Positions 1 through 5,898 of a stretch of DNA of 7,031 bases are shown here, one piece after another. The translations under genes were made by a program, and so were the position numbers. The notes under the pieces were generated by a model, which saw only the letters and a list, made by a program, of their open reading frames with translations, was not told where the DNA came from and made no database searches. Origin of the DNA: an uncultured Clostridia bacterium (GTDB lineage Bacteria > Bacillota > Clostridia > Christensenellales > Aristaeellaceae). The stretch's first letter is position 1. Every line of letters begins with the position of its first letter. Location of the stretch: NCBI GenBank assembly GCA_947600345.1, contig CANQGC010000152.1:1-7031 (forward strand). Direction: 5' to 3'.

Positions 1-911
1 TGCGCCGCTTCCAGTTTGCCAACGGCCTGACGGTGACGGGCGCCGCCGACGCCGCCGTGTTCTCCCGGCTCTACGGCGAATCGCCGCTGCTCTGGGAGGA
101 CTACCTGCGCGGCTGCCTCGCCTCGCTGGGGGACGAGGGCCCGGCCGTGCGCATGCTCCAGTACTGGCTGCGGGCGAAGGGATACTTCGCGGGCGACTGC
201 ACCGGGAGATACGGGGAAGCCACCCAGCGCGCCGTGCGCAGCTTTCAGGCCAACGCCGGCCTGGAGGCGACCGGAGATCTCGATCTGGAGAGCTGCCGGG
301 CGCTCTACGGGAACGTGACGGCGCTGATCGCGGACGCCTCGGCGCCGCGGCGGGGCGCCTCGAACGCGGGGGAGATGTGCCGCAGGCTGATCGAGCTGGG
401 CTACGGCGCGCACGAGAGCTTCGACATGCAGACGGAGCTGGCGCTGATGCAGTTCCAGTGGGCGAACGGGCTTCCGGCCACGGGCGTCGGGGACGCCGAG
501 ACCCTGCGGCGGCTGGCCGCGCCGGAGGCCGCGCACTTCGCGAGCTATAAGGCCTCGGGGCAGGAGGCGGTGCGGGACGCGGACTTCCCTTCGCGGCTGG
601 TGAGCGCGGTGTCGCGGCTGCTGGGCGAGAAGACGGGCTTCGACGAGGAGTTCGGGCTGATTCAGTACGCCTATATGAAGTGCGGCGTCGCCGTCGTGGA
701 GCGGGCGCAGTTCGCGCTGGTGAGCGAGGAGCTGGACGCCGCGGTTCCGGGCGACGTGATGGTGCTGACGCTCGACGGCGTGGAGCGCTGCGGCGTGACC
801 GGCTCCGACGGCGCGCTGTACTATCGCGACGGCGACGGGCGCGTGGTGATGCGCTATCCCGAGGTGATGGCTCCCGATTTGGTGCGGCTGTACCGGCTGC
901 CGGAGCAATGA
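1..911 (+). CDS. Peptidoglycan-binding repeat protein with a degenerate NlpC/P60-like C-terminal domain (5'-partial)
   Basis: The reading frame is open from base 3, so the gene starts upstream; a GTG at 33 is internal. About 302 residues are visible. The first ~24 are the tail of one PG_binding_1 repeat (FQFANGLTVTG). A full second repeat covers about 130-310 (GPAVRMLQYWL, FQANAGLEATG) and a third about 370-525 (FQWANGLPATG). Such repeats anchor proteins to peptidoglycan. The last ~100 residues resemble NlpC/P60 peptidases (GFDEEFGLIQYAY, VPGDVMVL, CGVTGSDG), but the Cys of the usual FDCSGL motif is replaced by acidic/aromatic residues and the SHVGIY-type His region reads ERCGV. I infer a wall-binding protein with an inactive NlpC/P60 fold. 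No signal peptide can be judged. The stop overlaps the next start (ATGA), which implies translational coupling to trmN6. Confidence 0.8.
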   Translation, partial: RRFQFANGLTVTGAADAAVFSRLYGESPLLWEDYLRGCLASLGDEGPAVRMLQYWLRAKGYFAGDCTGRYGEATQRAVRSFQANAGLEATGDLDLESCRALYGNVTALIADASAPRRGASNAGEMCRRLIELGYGAHESFDMQTELALMQFQWANGLPATGVGDAETLRRLAAPEAAHFASYKASGQEAVRDADFPSRLVSAVSRLLGEKTGFDEEFGLIQYAYMKCGVAVVERAQFALVSEELDAAVPGDVMVLTLDGVERCGVTGSDGALYYRDGDGRVVMRYPEVMAPDLVRLYRLPEQ

Positions 912-1645
912 CGGCGGAGCTTCTTCCGGGAGAGCGGCTGGACGATCTGCAGACCGCGGGGCTGAAGCTGATCCAGCGGTCGGGCACCTTCCGCTTTGGC
1001 ACGGACTCGGTGCTGCTGGCGGACTTCGCCGCCCCCAGGCGCGGGGAGAGAATCGCCGAGCTGGGGTGCGGCAACGGCGCGATCGCGCTGCTGCTGGCCG
1101 GACACCGGGCGGACGCGGAGATCGACGCGGTGGAGCTTCAGCCGGAGCTGGCGGACATGGCCCGGCGCTCGGTGCGGCTCAACGGGCTGGAGGCGCGGGT
1201 GCGGGTGCACTGCATGGACATGCGCGACGCCTGGCGGGCGCTCGGCCGGGAGCGCTGCTCGCTGGCGGTCTGCAATCCGCCGTATGGCGCGCCGGACGCG
1301 GGATTCGAGCGGGAGAGCGGCGCCGAGCGCATCGCCCGCGGCGGGCTGGACCCGGCGGATGTGGCGGCCTCCGCGGCGGCGGTGCTGAAGTACGGCGGCA
1401 GGTTTTGCGCCTGCTACCCGGCGCGGCGGATGCACGAGCTGCTCCTTGCGATGCGGGATGCCAAACTCGCGCCCAAGCGCGCCCGCTGCGTGCAGGCGCG
1501 GCCGGACCGCGCGCCGAGGCTGATCCTGCTGGAGGGCGTCAAGGGAGGCGGCAGCGGCATGAACTGGCTGCCGCCGCTCTGCCTGTACGACGCCGGCGGC
1601 AACCCCAGCGCCGAGTGGCGCAGAATCTACGGGGAGGACGGCTGA
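908..1645 (+). CDS. trmN6: tRNA1(Val) (adenine(37)-N6)-methyltransferase family protein (TrmN6/YabB type)
   Basis: A 245-residue class I SAM-dependent methyltransferase of the COG4123 family, whose characterised member N6-methylates A37 of tRNA-Val. The N-terminus (ERLDDLQTAGLKLIQ, then FRFGTDSVLLADF) is the family signature. The SAM-binding glycine motif ELGCGNGAIALLLA lies at residues 51-64, an acidic ribose-binding residue at AVEL (74-77), and the catalytic NPPYG motif at 123-127, typical of amino-group adenine methyltransferases. Start choice: ATG 908 places the family N-terminus immediately after Met and overlaps the previous stop by 4 bases. GGAG at 902-905 is very close to the start, so coupling probably drives initiation. 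The frame is open upstream to 680, but that stretch is an arginine-rich shadow of the first gene. The rsmI (yabC) gene that commonly follows this family is absent; a thiT relic follows instead. The exact tRNA substrate is inferred from family. Confidence 0.9.
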   Translation: MTAELLPGERLDDLQTAGLKLIQRSGTFRFGTDSVLLADFAAPRRGERIAELGCGNGAIALLLAGHRADAEIDAVELQPELADMARRSVRLNGLEARVRVHCMDMRDAWRALGRERCSLAVCNPPYGAPDAGFERESGAERIARGGLDPADVAASAAAVLKYGGRFCACYPARRMHELLLAMRDAKLAPKRARCVQARPDRAPRLILLEGVKGGGSGMNWLPPLCLYDAGGNPSAEWRRIYGEDG

Positions 1646-1658
1646 GGACAGGGCGCGT

Positions 1659-1920
1659 ATGGCGCGCTTTTTGCCGGTGGACAGGCGCTTGAAACTGCCC
1701 ATCGCGGTGGTTGCTGGGCTACCGGGGAAGGTACGCGATGGCGGTGCTCTCCGGCGTGGTGTTCTTCGCCGAGTACGCGGGGGACCAGGGCGCGCTGGCC
1801 TACTCGCTGATCTACAACATCAGCTACCTCGGCCCGGAGTGCCTGATCTGCGTCGTGGTGACGCTGATCCCCGGCATGGCGCGGCTTCCGGAGCTGCTGC
1901 GCAGGGGCTCCGAGCGCTGA
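1659..1920 (+). pseudogene. thiT: Thiamine transporter ThiT, 5'-truncated and frameshifted remnant
   Basis: ThiT is the substrate-binding membrane subunit (S component) of the ECF thiamine transporter, normally about 180-200 residues. Here only about 87 codons of its C-terminal half remain. The first part is in the frame of 1659 (RRLKLPIAVVAGLPG). The sequence then continues one base later in the frame of 1711 with RYAMAVLSGVVFFAEYAGDQ, followed by YSLIYNISYLGPE and a hydrophobic helix ending VTLIPG. Joining the frames by ignoring one base within GGGGAAGG (1724-1731) restores a continuous ThiT-like protein, so an extra base there is the likely frameshift. The N-terminal helices are missing because trmN6 ends at 1645. 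No start with a proper SD gives a functional protein; ATG 1738 has GGGGAAGG upstream but would yield only about 60 residues. I regard it as dead. Confidence 0.8.
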
Positions 1921-1923
1921 CGC

Positions 1924-1952
1924 TTGCAAAGCTGCGGGAAATCTGATATAAT
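1924..1952 (+). promoter_or_regulatory. Sigma-A promoter of the vanY-like/hydrolase unit
   Basis: The -35 is TTGCAA (1924-1929), the spacer is 17 bases, and the -10 is TATAAT (1947-1952), preceded by TG at 1944-1945 (extended -10). Transcription should begin near 1959, giving a leader of about 60 bases before ATG 2021. It starts 4 bases after the end of the thiT relic. Confidence 0.85.
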
Positions 1953-1964
1953 GTTCGGGAGCCG

Positions 1965-2010
1965 GGGGAGCAAAGCCCAAGCTTTGCTTCCCCGCATTAC
2001 TTTGCGGGAG
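1965..2010 (+). promoter_or_regulatory. Leader with two overlapping, mutually exclusive hairpins at the vanY-like RBS
   Basis: Hairpin A pairs GCAAAGC (1970-1976) with GCTTTGC (1981-1987) around loop CCAA. It extends through A1969-T1988, a bulged T1989 and GGGG (1965-1968) with CCCC (1990-1993). Hairpin B pairs CCCGCA (1991-1996) with TGCGGG (2003-2008) around TTACTT. Both need CCC 1991-1993, so they compete. Hairpin B captures GGG of the SD (GCGGGAG, 2004-2010); hairpin A would free it. The pairings are visible; regulation is inference. Confidence 0.55.
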
Positions 2011-2020
2011 TGCAGAATTG

Positions 2021-2881
2021 ATGTACATAAGGAAGAGAATCGCGCTGCTACTGGCGCTTGCGCTGGCCCTCGCGGCGGGTGCGCTGGCGGAGGCCTCGGA
2101 CCTGCAGAACGCCACAGGCGTGTTTCAGTTTACGGCGTCGGACGATGATTCTGTGTTCGCCAGCGAGCGGGGCGGCTCCGCATCGGAGGACGCGCAGCCG
2201 GATGTGGCGGTGGACGTGCCGCTGGATGGCGCGGAGGCTTCCGATCCCCAGGGGGACGAGGAGAGCGACGGGGGGCCGGTGATCCCCACGGCCACGCTCT
2301 CGCCGAAGGTGGCGGAGCTGCCCTGGAACCTGATGCTGGTCAACAAGGACAACCCTGTGCCGGACGATTGGCAGGTGGAGCTGGTGACGCTGGACAACGG
2401 CCGCCAGGTGGACAAGCGCATACTGCCGGATCTGCAACGCATGTTCGACGACTGCCGCAAGGCCGGGCTCAAGCCCACCGTCTACACCGCCTACCGCAGC
2501 TATCAGGACCAGCAGGACATGCTCATCAGCAAGTACCACCAGTACAAGAACCAGGGCCTGAGCCACGAGAAGGCCCAGGCGGCGGCGCTGAAGGTGGCGA
2601 ACTATCCCGGCTACAGCGAGCATCAGCTGGGCCTGGCGGTGGATATCGACTCCGCCAACACCGAGGTGTGCAGCAACGAGTCCGTGTGGAAGTGGATGCA
2701 GCGCCACTGCCAGGATTACGGCTTCATCTGGCGCTATCCCAAGGTGAAGACCTCCATCACTGGCATCAACAACGAGGACTGGCACTTCCGCTACGTGGGC
2801 GTGGAGGCCGCCACCGAGATCATGACCAACCGCCTGTGCCTGGAGGAATACCTGCAGCAGAACTACGGGATCGAGTACTGA
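2021..2881 (+). CDS. Exported VanY-type D-alanyl-D-alanine carboxypeptidase (peptidase M15B)
   Basis: A 286-residue zinc peptidase expected to trim the terminal D-Ala of peptidoglycan stem peptides outside the membrane. Residues 1-23 form a signal peptide (KR, then a Leu/Ala-rich core ending AGALA) with likely cleavage before EASD. Residues ~38-90 are an acidic, low-complexity linker. The catalytic domain (~100-275) has TAYRSYQDQ (156-164), the zinc motif SEHQLGLAVD with ligands H201 and D208, and EDWHFRYVG with probable catalytic E252 and third ligand H255. All expected active-site residues are present. ATG 2021 is preferred over TTG 2018 as a strong codon; SD GCGGGAG ends 10 bases upstream. 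The next gene begins 25 bases after the stop, so the two probably form an operon. Whether the activity is housekeeping or linked to glycopeptide response cannot be told; no van regulators are seen. Confidence 0.9.
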   Translation: MYIRKRIALLLALALALAAGALAEASDLQNATGVFQFTASDDDSVFASERGGSASEDAQPDVAVDVPLDGAEASDPQGDEESDGGPVIPTATLSPKVAELPWNLMLVNKDNPVPDDWQVELVTLDNGRQVDKRILPDLQRMFDDCRKAGLKPTVYTAYRSYQDQQDMLISKYHQYKNQGLSHEKAQAAALKVANYPGYSEHQLGLAVDIDSANTEVCSNESVWKWMQRHCQDYGFIWRYPKVKTSITGINNEDWHFRYVGVEAATEIMTNRLCLEEYLQQNYGIEY

Positions 2882-2906
2882 CGCTCCGGGGAGAGGGGGA
2901 GAAGCG

Positions 2907-4211
2907 ATGGGAAAGCTCAGATGGGCGATCGTGGCGCTCCTCGCCCTGCTGCTGTGCGCGACGGCGACGGCGGAGGAGGGCGAACTGGCCGCACGCGCGC
3001 TGGAGGTCTACGAGGCGCTGGCCGCCGGGGAGTACGCGCAGGTCGCGGCGCAGTTTGACGATGCGATGGCGGCGCAGGTCGACGCGGCGGCGCTGCAGGC
3101 AGGCTTGGAGGGCGCGGCGCGGGAGCTGGGCGCGATGACCCGCGCGACGGTCTCCCAGGCGGACGAAGCCGCGCGCGCCGCCGCGCTCCTGGTGGAGCAC
3201 GAGGGCGGGCGGTCGCTGCTTCAGCTGGCGTTCGACGAGGACTGGCGGATCGGCGGGCTGTACGTGCAGACGGTTTCCCAGACAGCGGAAGCGCCCCTCG
3301 AGCGCGAACTGCCCGAGGGCGTGCGGGCCGAGGCGGTGACGCTGTTCGCCGGAACGCAGCGCGAGCTCGCGGGCGAAATTCTCCACCCCGCCCAGGAGGG
3401 CGCGCCGTTCGTCGTGTTCGCCCAGGGCTCCGGCCCGAGCGACATGGACGAGACCATCGGCGCGAACAAGCCCCTCCGCGATCTGGCCTACGACCTGGCG
3501 GCGCTGGGCGTCGGCAGCCTGCGCTTCGACAAGATCACCTACGCCGCCCCGGATTGGCCGGTGGATACGGTGGAGCAGGAGTACCTGGAGCCGGTGGCGG
3601 AGGCACTGCGCGCGCTGCGGGAGCGAACTCAGGCGCGGAGCTTCTACCTCGTCGGGCACAGCGAGGGCGGCATGCTCGCGCCGTATCTGGTCGCCGAGTG
3701 CGGCTTTGACGGCGGCGTCGCGCTGGCGGGCACGCCGAAGCAGCTGTGGGAGATCAGCCGCGCGCAGAATCTGGCGCTGCTGGAGGCGATGGACGAAGCG
3801 CAGCGCGAGAATGTCGCCGCGCAGATCGAGGAGCAGACTCGCCTCGCGGAAGGACTTGCGGACATGAGCGACGAGGAGGCGGCCGGGACGACGGTCTTCG
3901 GCATGAGCGCGATCTACCTCCGCCACCTGGCGCGCATGGATCAGGCGGAGATCGCGCGCGACAGCGGCAAGCCCTTCCTGTTCCTCTGGGGCACGGCGGA
4001 CGCGCAGGTCGATCGCGAGGCGTTCGAAGCGTGGAAGGAGCGGCTCGAGGAAGGGCCGTATACTTACGTCGAGTACGAAGGGCTCAACCACCTGTTCCTC
4101 CCCGCCCGGGAGGGCGAGAACCTGAGCAACCTCATGGAATCCTACGGCATGCCCTCGCGGATGGACGCGCGCGTCGCCGGGGACATCGCAAATTGGATCG
4201 CCACGCTGTAG
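2907..4211 (+). CDS. Secreted alpha/beta hydrolase with N-terminal DUF3887-like domain
   Basis: A 434-residue protein. Residues 1-22 form a signal peptide (GKLRW, hydrophobic core, ATATA then EE). Residues ~25-125 resemble DUF3887: a helical start (ARALEVYEALAAGEYAQVAAQF) and a beta end (LLQLAFDEDWRIGGLYVQ). An alpha/beta-hydrolase domain follows (~135-434), with a probable oxyanion segment FAQGSGPSD (171-179), the nucleophile elbow GHSEGG with Ser252, the acid in WGTADAQVD (likely Asp365) and His395 in GLNHLF. The triad looks complete. The substrate is unknown; the family includes esterases and peptidase-like enzymes. SD GAGGGGGAG lies just upstream of ATG 2907. It follows the vanY-like gene by 25 bases and both are exported, so a joint role in envelope processing is plausible but unproven. 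Its TAG stop is built from TA of a MITE target duplication plus the element's first G; the uninserted site would have had the same stop. Confidence 0.85.
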   Translation: MGKLRWAIVALLALLLCATATAEEGELAARALEVYEALAAGEYAQVAAQFDDAMAAQVDAAALQAGLEGAARELGAMTRATVSQADEAARAAALLVEHEGGRSLLQLAFDEDWRIGGLYVQTVSQTAEAPLERELPEGVRAEAVTLFAGTQRELAGEILHPAQEGAPFVVFAQGSGPSDMDETIGANKPLRDLAYDLAALGVGSLRFDKITYAAPDWPVDTVEQEYLEPVAEALRALRERTQARSFYLVGHSEGGMLAPYLVAECGFDGGVALAGTPKQLWEISRAQNLALLEAMDEAQRENVAAQIEEQTRLAEGLADMSDEEAAGTTVFGMSAIYLRHLARMDQAEIARDSGKPFLFLWGTADAQVDREAFEAWKERLEEGPYTYVEYEGLNHLFLPAREGENLSNLMESYGMPSRMDARVAGDIANWIATL

Positions 4212-4374
4212 GCAACACCGCACAAATCAGCGGCACGTCAGGCGATGCCTTTTCCGCCATCTGCTGCTTGCAAATTTCTCGACTTACTTCCAGTAAGCCT
4301 TCGGAATCTGCACTTGCATCTGACGAAAAATTCATTCGCCTGCCGACCACTTCTTTTGTGCGGTGTTGCCTGTA
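4207..4374. mobile_element. 160-bp fold-back MITE with 16-bp perfect TIRs and TGTA target duplication
   Basis: The element runs from 4211 to 4370. The left end GGCAACACCGCACAAA (4211-4226) is the exact reverse complement of the right end (4355-4370). It is flanked on both sides by TGTA (4207-4210 and 4371-4374), a 4-bp target duplication. The interior is also self-complementary in register: CAGGCGA (4239-4245) with TCGCCTG (4336-4342), and near the midpoint CTTACT (4283-4288) with AGTAAG (4292-4297) around TCC. The whole element can therefore fold as one imperfect hairpin. It has no coding capacity and is less GC-rich than the flanking genes. A transposase supplied in trans is inferred; I cannot assign an IS family. 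Confidence 0.85.
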
Positions 4375-4393
4375 GCGACCGCATGAAAAGGCG

Positions 4394-4429
4394 AATCGAC
4401 CTCCATAATACGGAAAAAGGAGGTCGATT
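4394..4429 (+). promoter_or_regulatory. Perfect 11-bp inverted repeat enclosing the rubrerythrin Shine-Dalgarno
   Basis: AATCGACCTCC (4394-4404) is exactly complementary to GGAGGTCGATT (4419-4429), separated by 14 bases. The right arm contains the SD core GGAGG, 11 bases before ATG 4435, and is followed by T-rich TTTCT. CATAAT (4404-4409) inside could be a -10, but I find no good -35 at the right distance. The repeat could be an RBS-masking RNA hairpin, an attenuator-terminator, or an operator. Symmetry is certain; function is inferred. Confidence 0.7.
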
Positions 4430-4434
4430 TTTCT

Positions 4435-5028
4435 ATGAATCTTTCCGAGAGCAAAACCCTGACCAACCTGATGCGCGCCTTCGCGGGCGAGTGTCAGGCC
4501 CACGCCCGCTACTACTACGCCGCCGAGGCCGCCAAGCACGAGAAGCTGCCGGTGATCCAGCGGGCCTTCCAGTACACCGCCGATCAGGAGTACGAGCACG
4601 CCGGCATCTTCCTGAAGCAGCTGCGGAGCGCCGGGCTCAAGAATGTGGACATCAGCGCGGGCTACCCGGTGGATCTGCAGACGGACAGCCTCTCCCTGCT
4701 GCGCGACGCCCAGCACGGCGAGACCGAGGAGCGCAACATCATCTATCCGGAGTTTGCGCGCGTCGCCCGGGAGGAGGGCTTCGAGCCCATCGCCACCCTC
4801 TTCGACGCCATCGCCAGGATCGAGGAGACCCACGCCAACCGCTTCGCCGAGCTGGCGAATCTGCTGGAGAGCGGCGCGCTCTTCGCCACCGGCGACGGCC
4901 CGGCGCGCTGGGTTTGCCTGAACTGCGGCCACGTGGTGGAGGGCCCCGAGGCCCCGAAGCAGTGCCCGGTCTGCCAGCATGAGCAGGGCTACTTCGTGCG
5001 CATCGAGTACGCGCCCTATACGCACTGA
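4435..5028 (+). CDS. rbr: Rubrerythrin (diiron peroxidase with C-terminal rubredoxin-like domain)
   Basis: A 197-residue cytoplasmic non-haem iron protein that reduces hydrogen peroxide in anaerobes, using electrons passed through rubredoxin-type iron. The N-terminal ferritin-like four-helix domain (1-~148) carries the expected diiron residues: E19 in FAGECQAH, E52 and H55 in QEYEHA, E96 and E99 in GETEE, and E130 with H133 in RIEETHANRF. The C-terminal rubredoxin-like knuckle has cysteines 161/164 (CLNC) and 177/180 (CPVC) before QGYF. Length and domain order are those of classical rubrerythrin. ATG 4435 follows a perfect AAAGGAGGT SD, part of the 11-bp inverted repeat above. The MITE now separates it from the hydrolase; without the insert the genes would be about 60 bases apart. 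A terminator-like hairpin lies 70 bases downstream. Identity is secure. Confidence 0.96.
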   Translation: MNLSESKTLTNLMRAFAGECQAHARYYYAAEAAKHEKLPVIQRAFQYTADQEYEHAGIFLKQLRSAGLKNVDISAGYPVDLQTDSLSLLRDAQHGETEERNIIYPEFARVAREEGFEPIATLFDAIARIEETHANRFAELANLLESGALFATGDGPARWVCLNCGHVVEGPEAPKQCPVCQHEQGYFVRIEYAPYTH

Positions 5029-5034
5029 GGCGCT

Positions 5035-5096
5035 CTCGCGAAGGCCGAAGGATCTCCGCGAGGAGGCGGCAAGCCTTCAGGCAACCCAAGGGTCCG
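5035..5096 (+). other. Structured non-coding segment after rubrerythrin
   Basis: AAGGC (5041-5045) pairs with GCCTT (5073-5077). Inside it CTCC (5054-5057) pairs with GGAG (5062-5065) across a GCGA tetraloop, a GNRA type. An alternative pairing is CTCGCG (5035-5040) with CGCGAG (5057-5062). GGGTCCGAATCCC (5090-5102) resembles a tRNA T-arm, but no tRNA can be folded. No known riboswitch class fits. It is probably 3' UTR of rubrerythrin; the function is unknown. Confidence 0.3.
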
Positions 5097-5121
5097 AATC
5101 CCGGCCGCGCGCCGGGATTTT
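5097..5121 (+). terminator. Rho-independent-like terminator after rubrerythrin
   Basis: AATCCCGGC (5097-5105) pairs perfectly with GCCGGGATT (5111-5119) around CGCGC, and TTTT (5118-5121) follows. The U-tract is short (TTTTACTT), so efficiency is uncertain. Confidence 0.65.
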
Positions 5122-5123
5122 AC

Positions 5124-5152
5124 TTGCCAAGAAGCCCCGGCTGCCTTACAAT
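5124..5152 (+). promoter_or_regulatory. Sigma-A promoter of mnmM
   Basis: The -35 is TTGCCA (5124-5129), the spacer is 17 bases and the -10 is TACAAT (5147-5152). The start near 5159 gives a very short leader (about 12 bases) that just includes much of the SD GGGGGAGGG (5156-5164). It follows directly on the rubrerythrin terminator. Confidence 0.75.
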
Positions 5153-5171
5153 GGCGGGGGAGGGATGAACG

Positions 5172-5768
5172 ATGGCGAAGGACTTTCGCTCCGCGCGCTT
5201 CTGGGCGGCGGAATTGATCGAGGATTCTTTGGCGCCGGGCGCGCTGGCGGTGGATGCCACGCTGGGCAACGGCCGCGATGCGCTCTGGCTCTGCCAGTTC
5301 GTGGGGGAGGGCGGCCGCCTGATCGGCTTCGATGTGCAGGCGGAGGCCGTGGAGCGCAGCCGGGCGCGGCTGGAGGAGGCGGGCCTGGCCGGACGCGCGA
5401 CGCTGATCTGCGATGGCCACGAGCACATGGGGCGCTACGTCGAACCCGGTAGCGCCGATGCGATCGTGTTCAACCTGGGCTGGCTTCCGGGCGCGGCCCA
5501 CGCCGTGACCACCCGCGCGGAGACCACGCTGCAGGCCGTGGACGCGGCGCTGACCGCCCTTCGGCCCGGCGGCCTGCTCACGATCTGCGTCTACCCCGGC
5601 CACGAGGAGGGCGCGCGGGAGCGCGAAGCGCTGCTCGACTGGGCGAAGGCGCTGGATCCGCGGCGATACGACGCCATGCTCCGCGCCTACCTGAACCAGC
5701 GCAACGCCCCGCCGCTTCTGATCGCAATCCGCAAAACCCCCAGCCCCACCCCGCGCGAAACGCGCTAG
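5172..5768 (+). CDS. mnmM: Class I SAM methyltransferase, MnmM/YtqB family (tRNA mnm5s2U34 synthesis)
   Basis: A 198-residue cytoplasmic methyltransferase. Family signatures in order: SAM motif I VDATLGNGRDALWL (27-40), acidic GFDVQ (52-56), NLGWLPG (101-107, family NLGYLPG), YPGHEEG (141-147) and NAPPLLIAIRK near the C-terminus (178-188; the family usually has NCPP, so Cys is Ala here). B. subtilis YtqB, the named homologue, has been identified as MnmM, which methylates 5-aminomethyl-2-thiouridine at tRNA position 34; older annotation calls the family rRNA methylase. ATG 5172 has SD GGGGGAGGG 7 bases upstream. The ATG at 5165 is out of frame and overlaps the SD. The gene is monocistronic, with its own promoter and a hairpin downstream. 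The proline/arginine-rich tail (SPTPRETR) looks unstructured. Confidence 0.87.
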   Translation: MAKDFRSARFWAAELIEDSLAPGALAVDATLGNGRDALWLCQFVGEGGRLIGFDVQAEAVERSRARLEEAGLAGRATLICDGHEHMGRYVEPGSADAIVFNLGWLPGAAHAVTTRAETTLQAVDAALTALRPGGLLTICVYPGHEEGAREREALLDWAKALDPRRYDAMLRAYLNQRNAPPLLIAIRKTPSPTPRETR

Positions 5769-5793
5769 CGCCCCTCAACTTGGGCAAAACCTT

Positions 5794-5856
5794 GCGCGCA
5801 TCCGCGCTGCCGCTCACTTGAGGCAGCAACTCAGAAGGCCCTCGACTCGAGGGCCT
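5794..5856. terminator. Hairpins between convergent mnmM and the XRE gene
   Basis: The main hairpin pairs AGGCCCTC (5836-5843) with GAGGGCCT (5849-5856); the symmetry runs to 10 bp per arm around C5846. A smaller one pairs GCGCG (5794-5798) with CGCGC (5803-5807) around CATC. Neither has a clear U-run on the + strand. On the - strand a pyrimidine-rich stretch lies between the XRE stop and the main hairpin. Its position between converging genes supports a bidirectional terminator of uncertain strength. Confidence 0.5.
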
Positions 5857-5898
5857 CGTCTTCGTGGTGAGAAGAAAAGAGAAAAGGAACGAATACGA

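Noticed and set aside
680..907. Upstream extension of the trmN6 frame
   Set aside because: It is an arginine/glycine-rich translation of the preceding gene in another frame; the family N-terminus begins at ATG 908.
2018..2020. TTG as the start of the vanY-like gene
   Set aside because: ATG follows immediately in the same frame and is a stronger start; the protein differs by one residue.
2820..4223. 467-codon open frame on the - strand opposite the hydrolase
   Set aside because: It is rich in Arg/Leu/His with no recognisable domain and mirrors the third-position GC of the real + strand gene, which has a signal peptide and a complete catalytic triad.
4356..4409. Promoter for rubrerythrin created by the MITE's right end (TTGTGC or TTGCCT as -35)
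   Set aside because: No -10 lies 16-18 bases downstream of either hexamer; CATAAT at 4404 is too far away.
5035..5096. Glycine or SAM riboswitch (CCGAAGG, TCAGGCAACC, GGGTCC)
   Set aside because: Isolated words match, but the order of helices does not fit either class, and the downstream mnmM has its own promoter after the terminator.
5082..5105. tRNA T-arm-like GGGTCCGAATCCC
   Set aside because: The loop has C where tRNAs have the second T of TTC, the stem supports only three pairs, and no D-arm, anticodon arm or acceptor stem can be formed around it.
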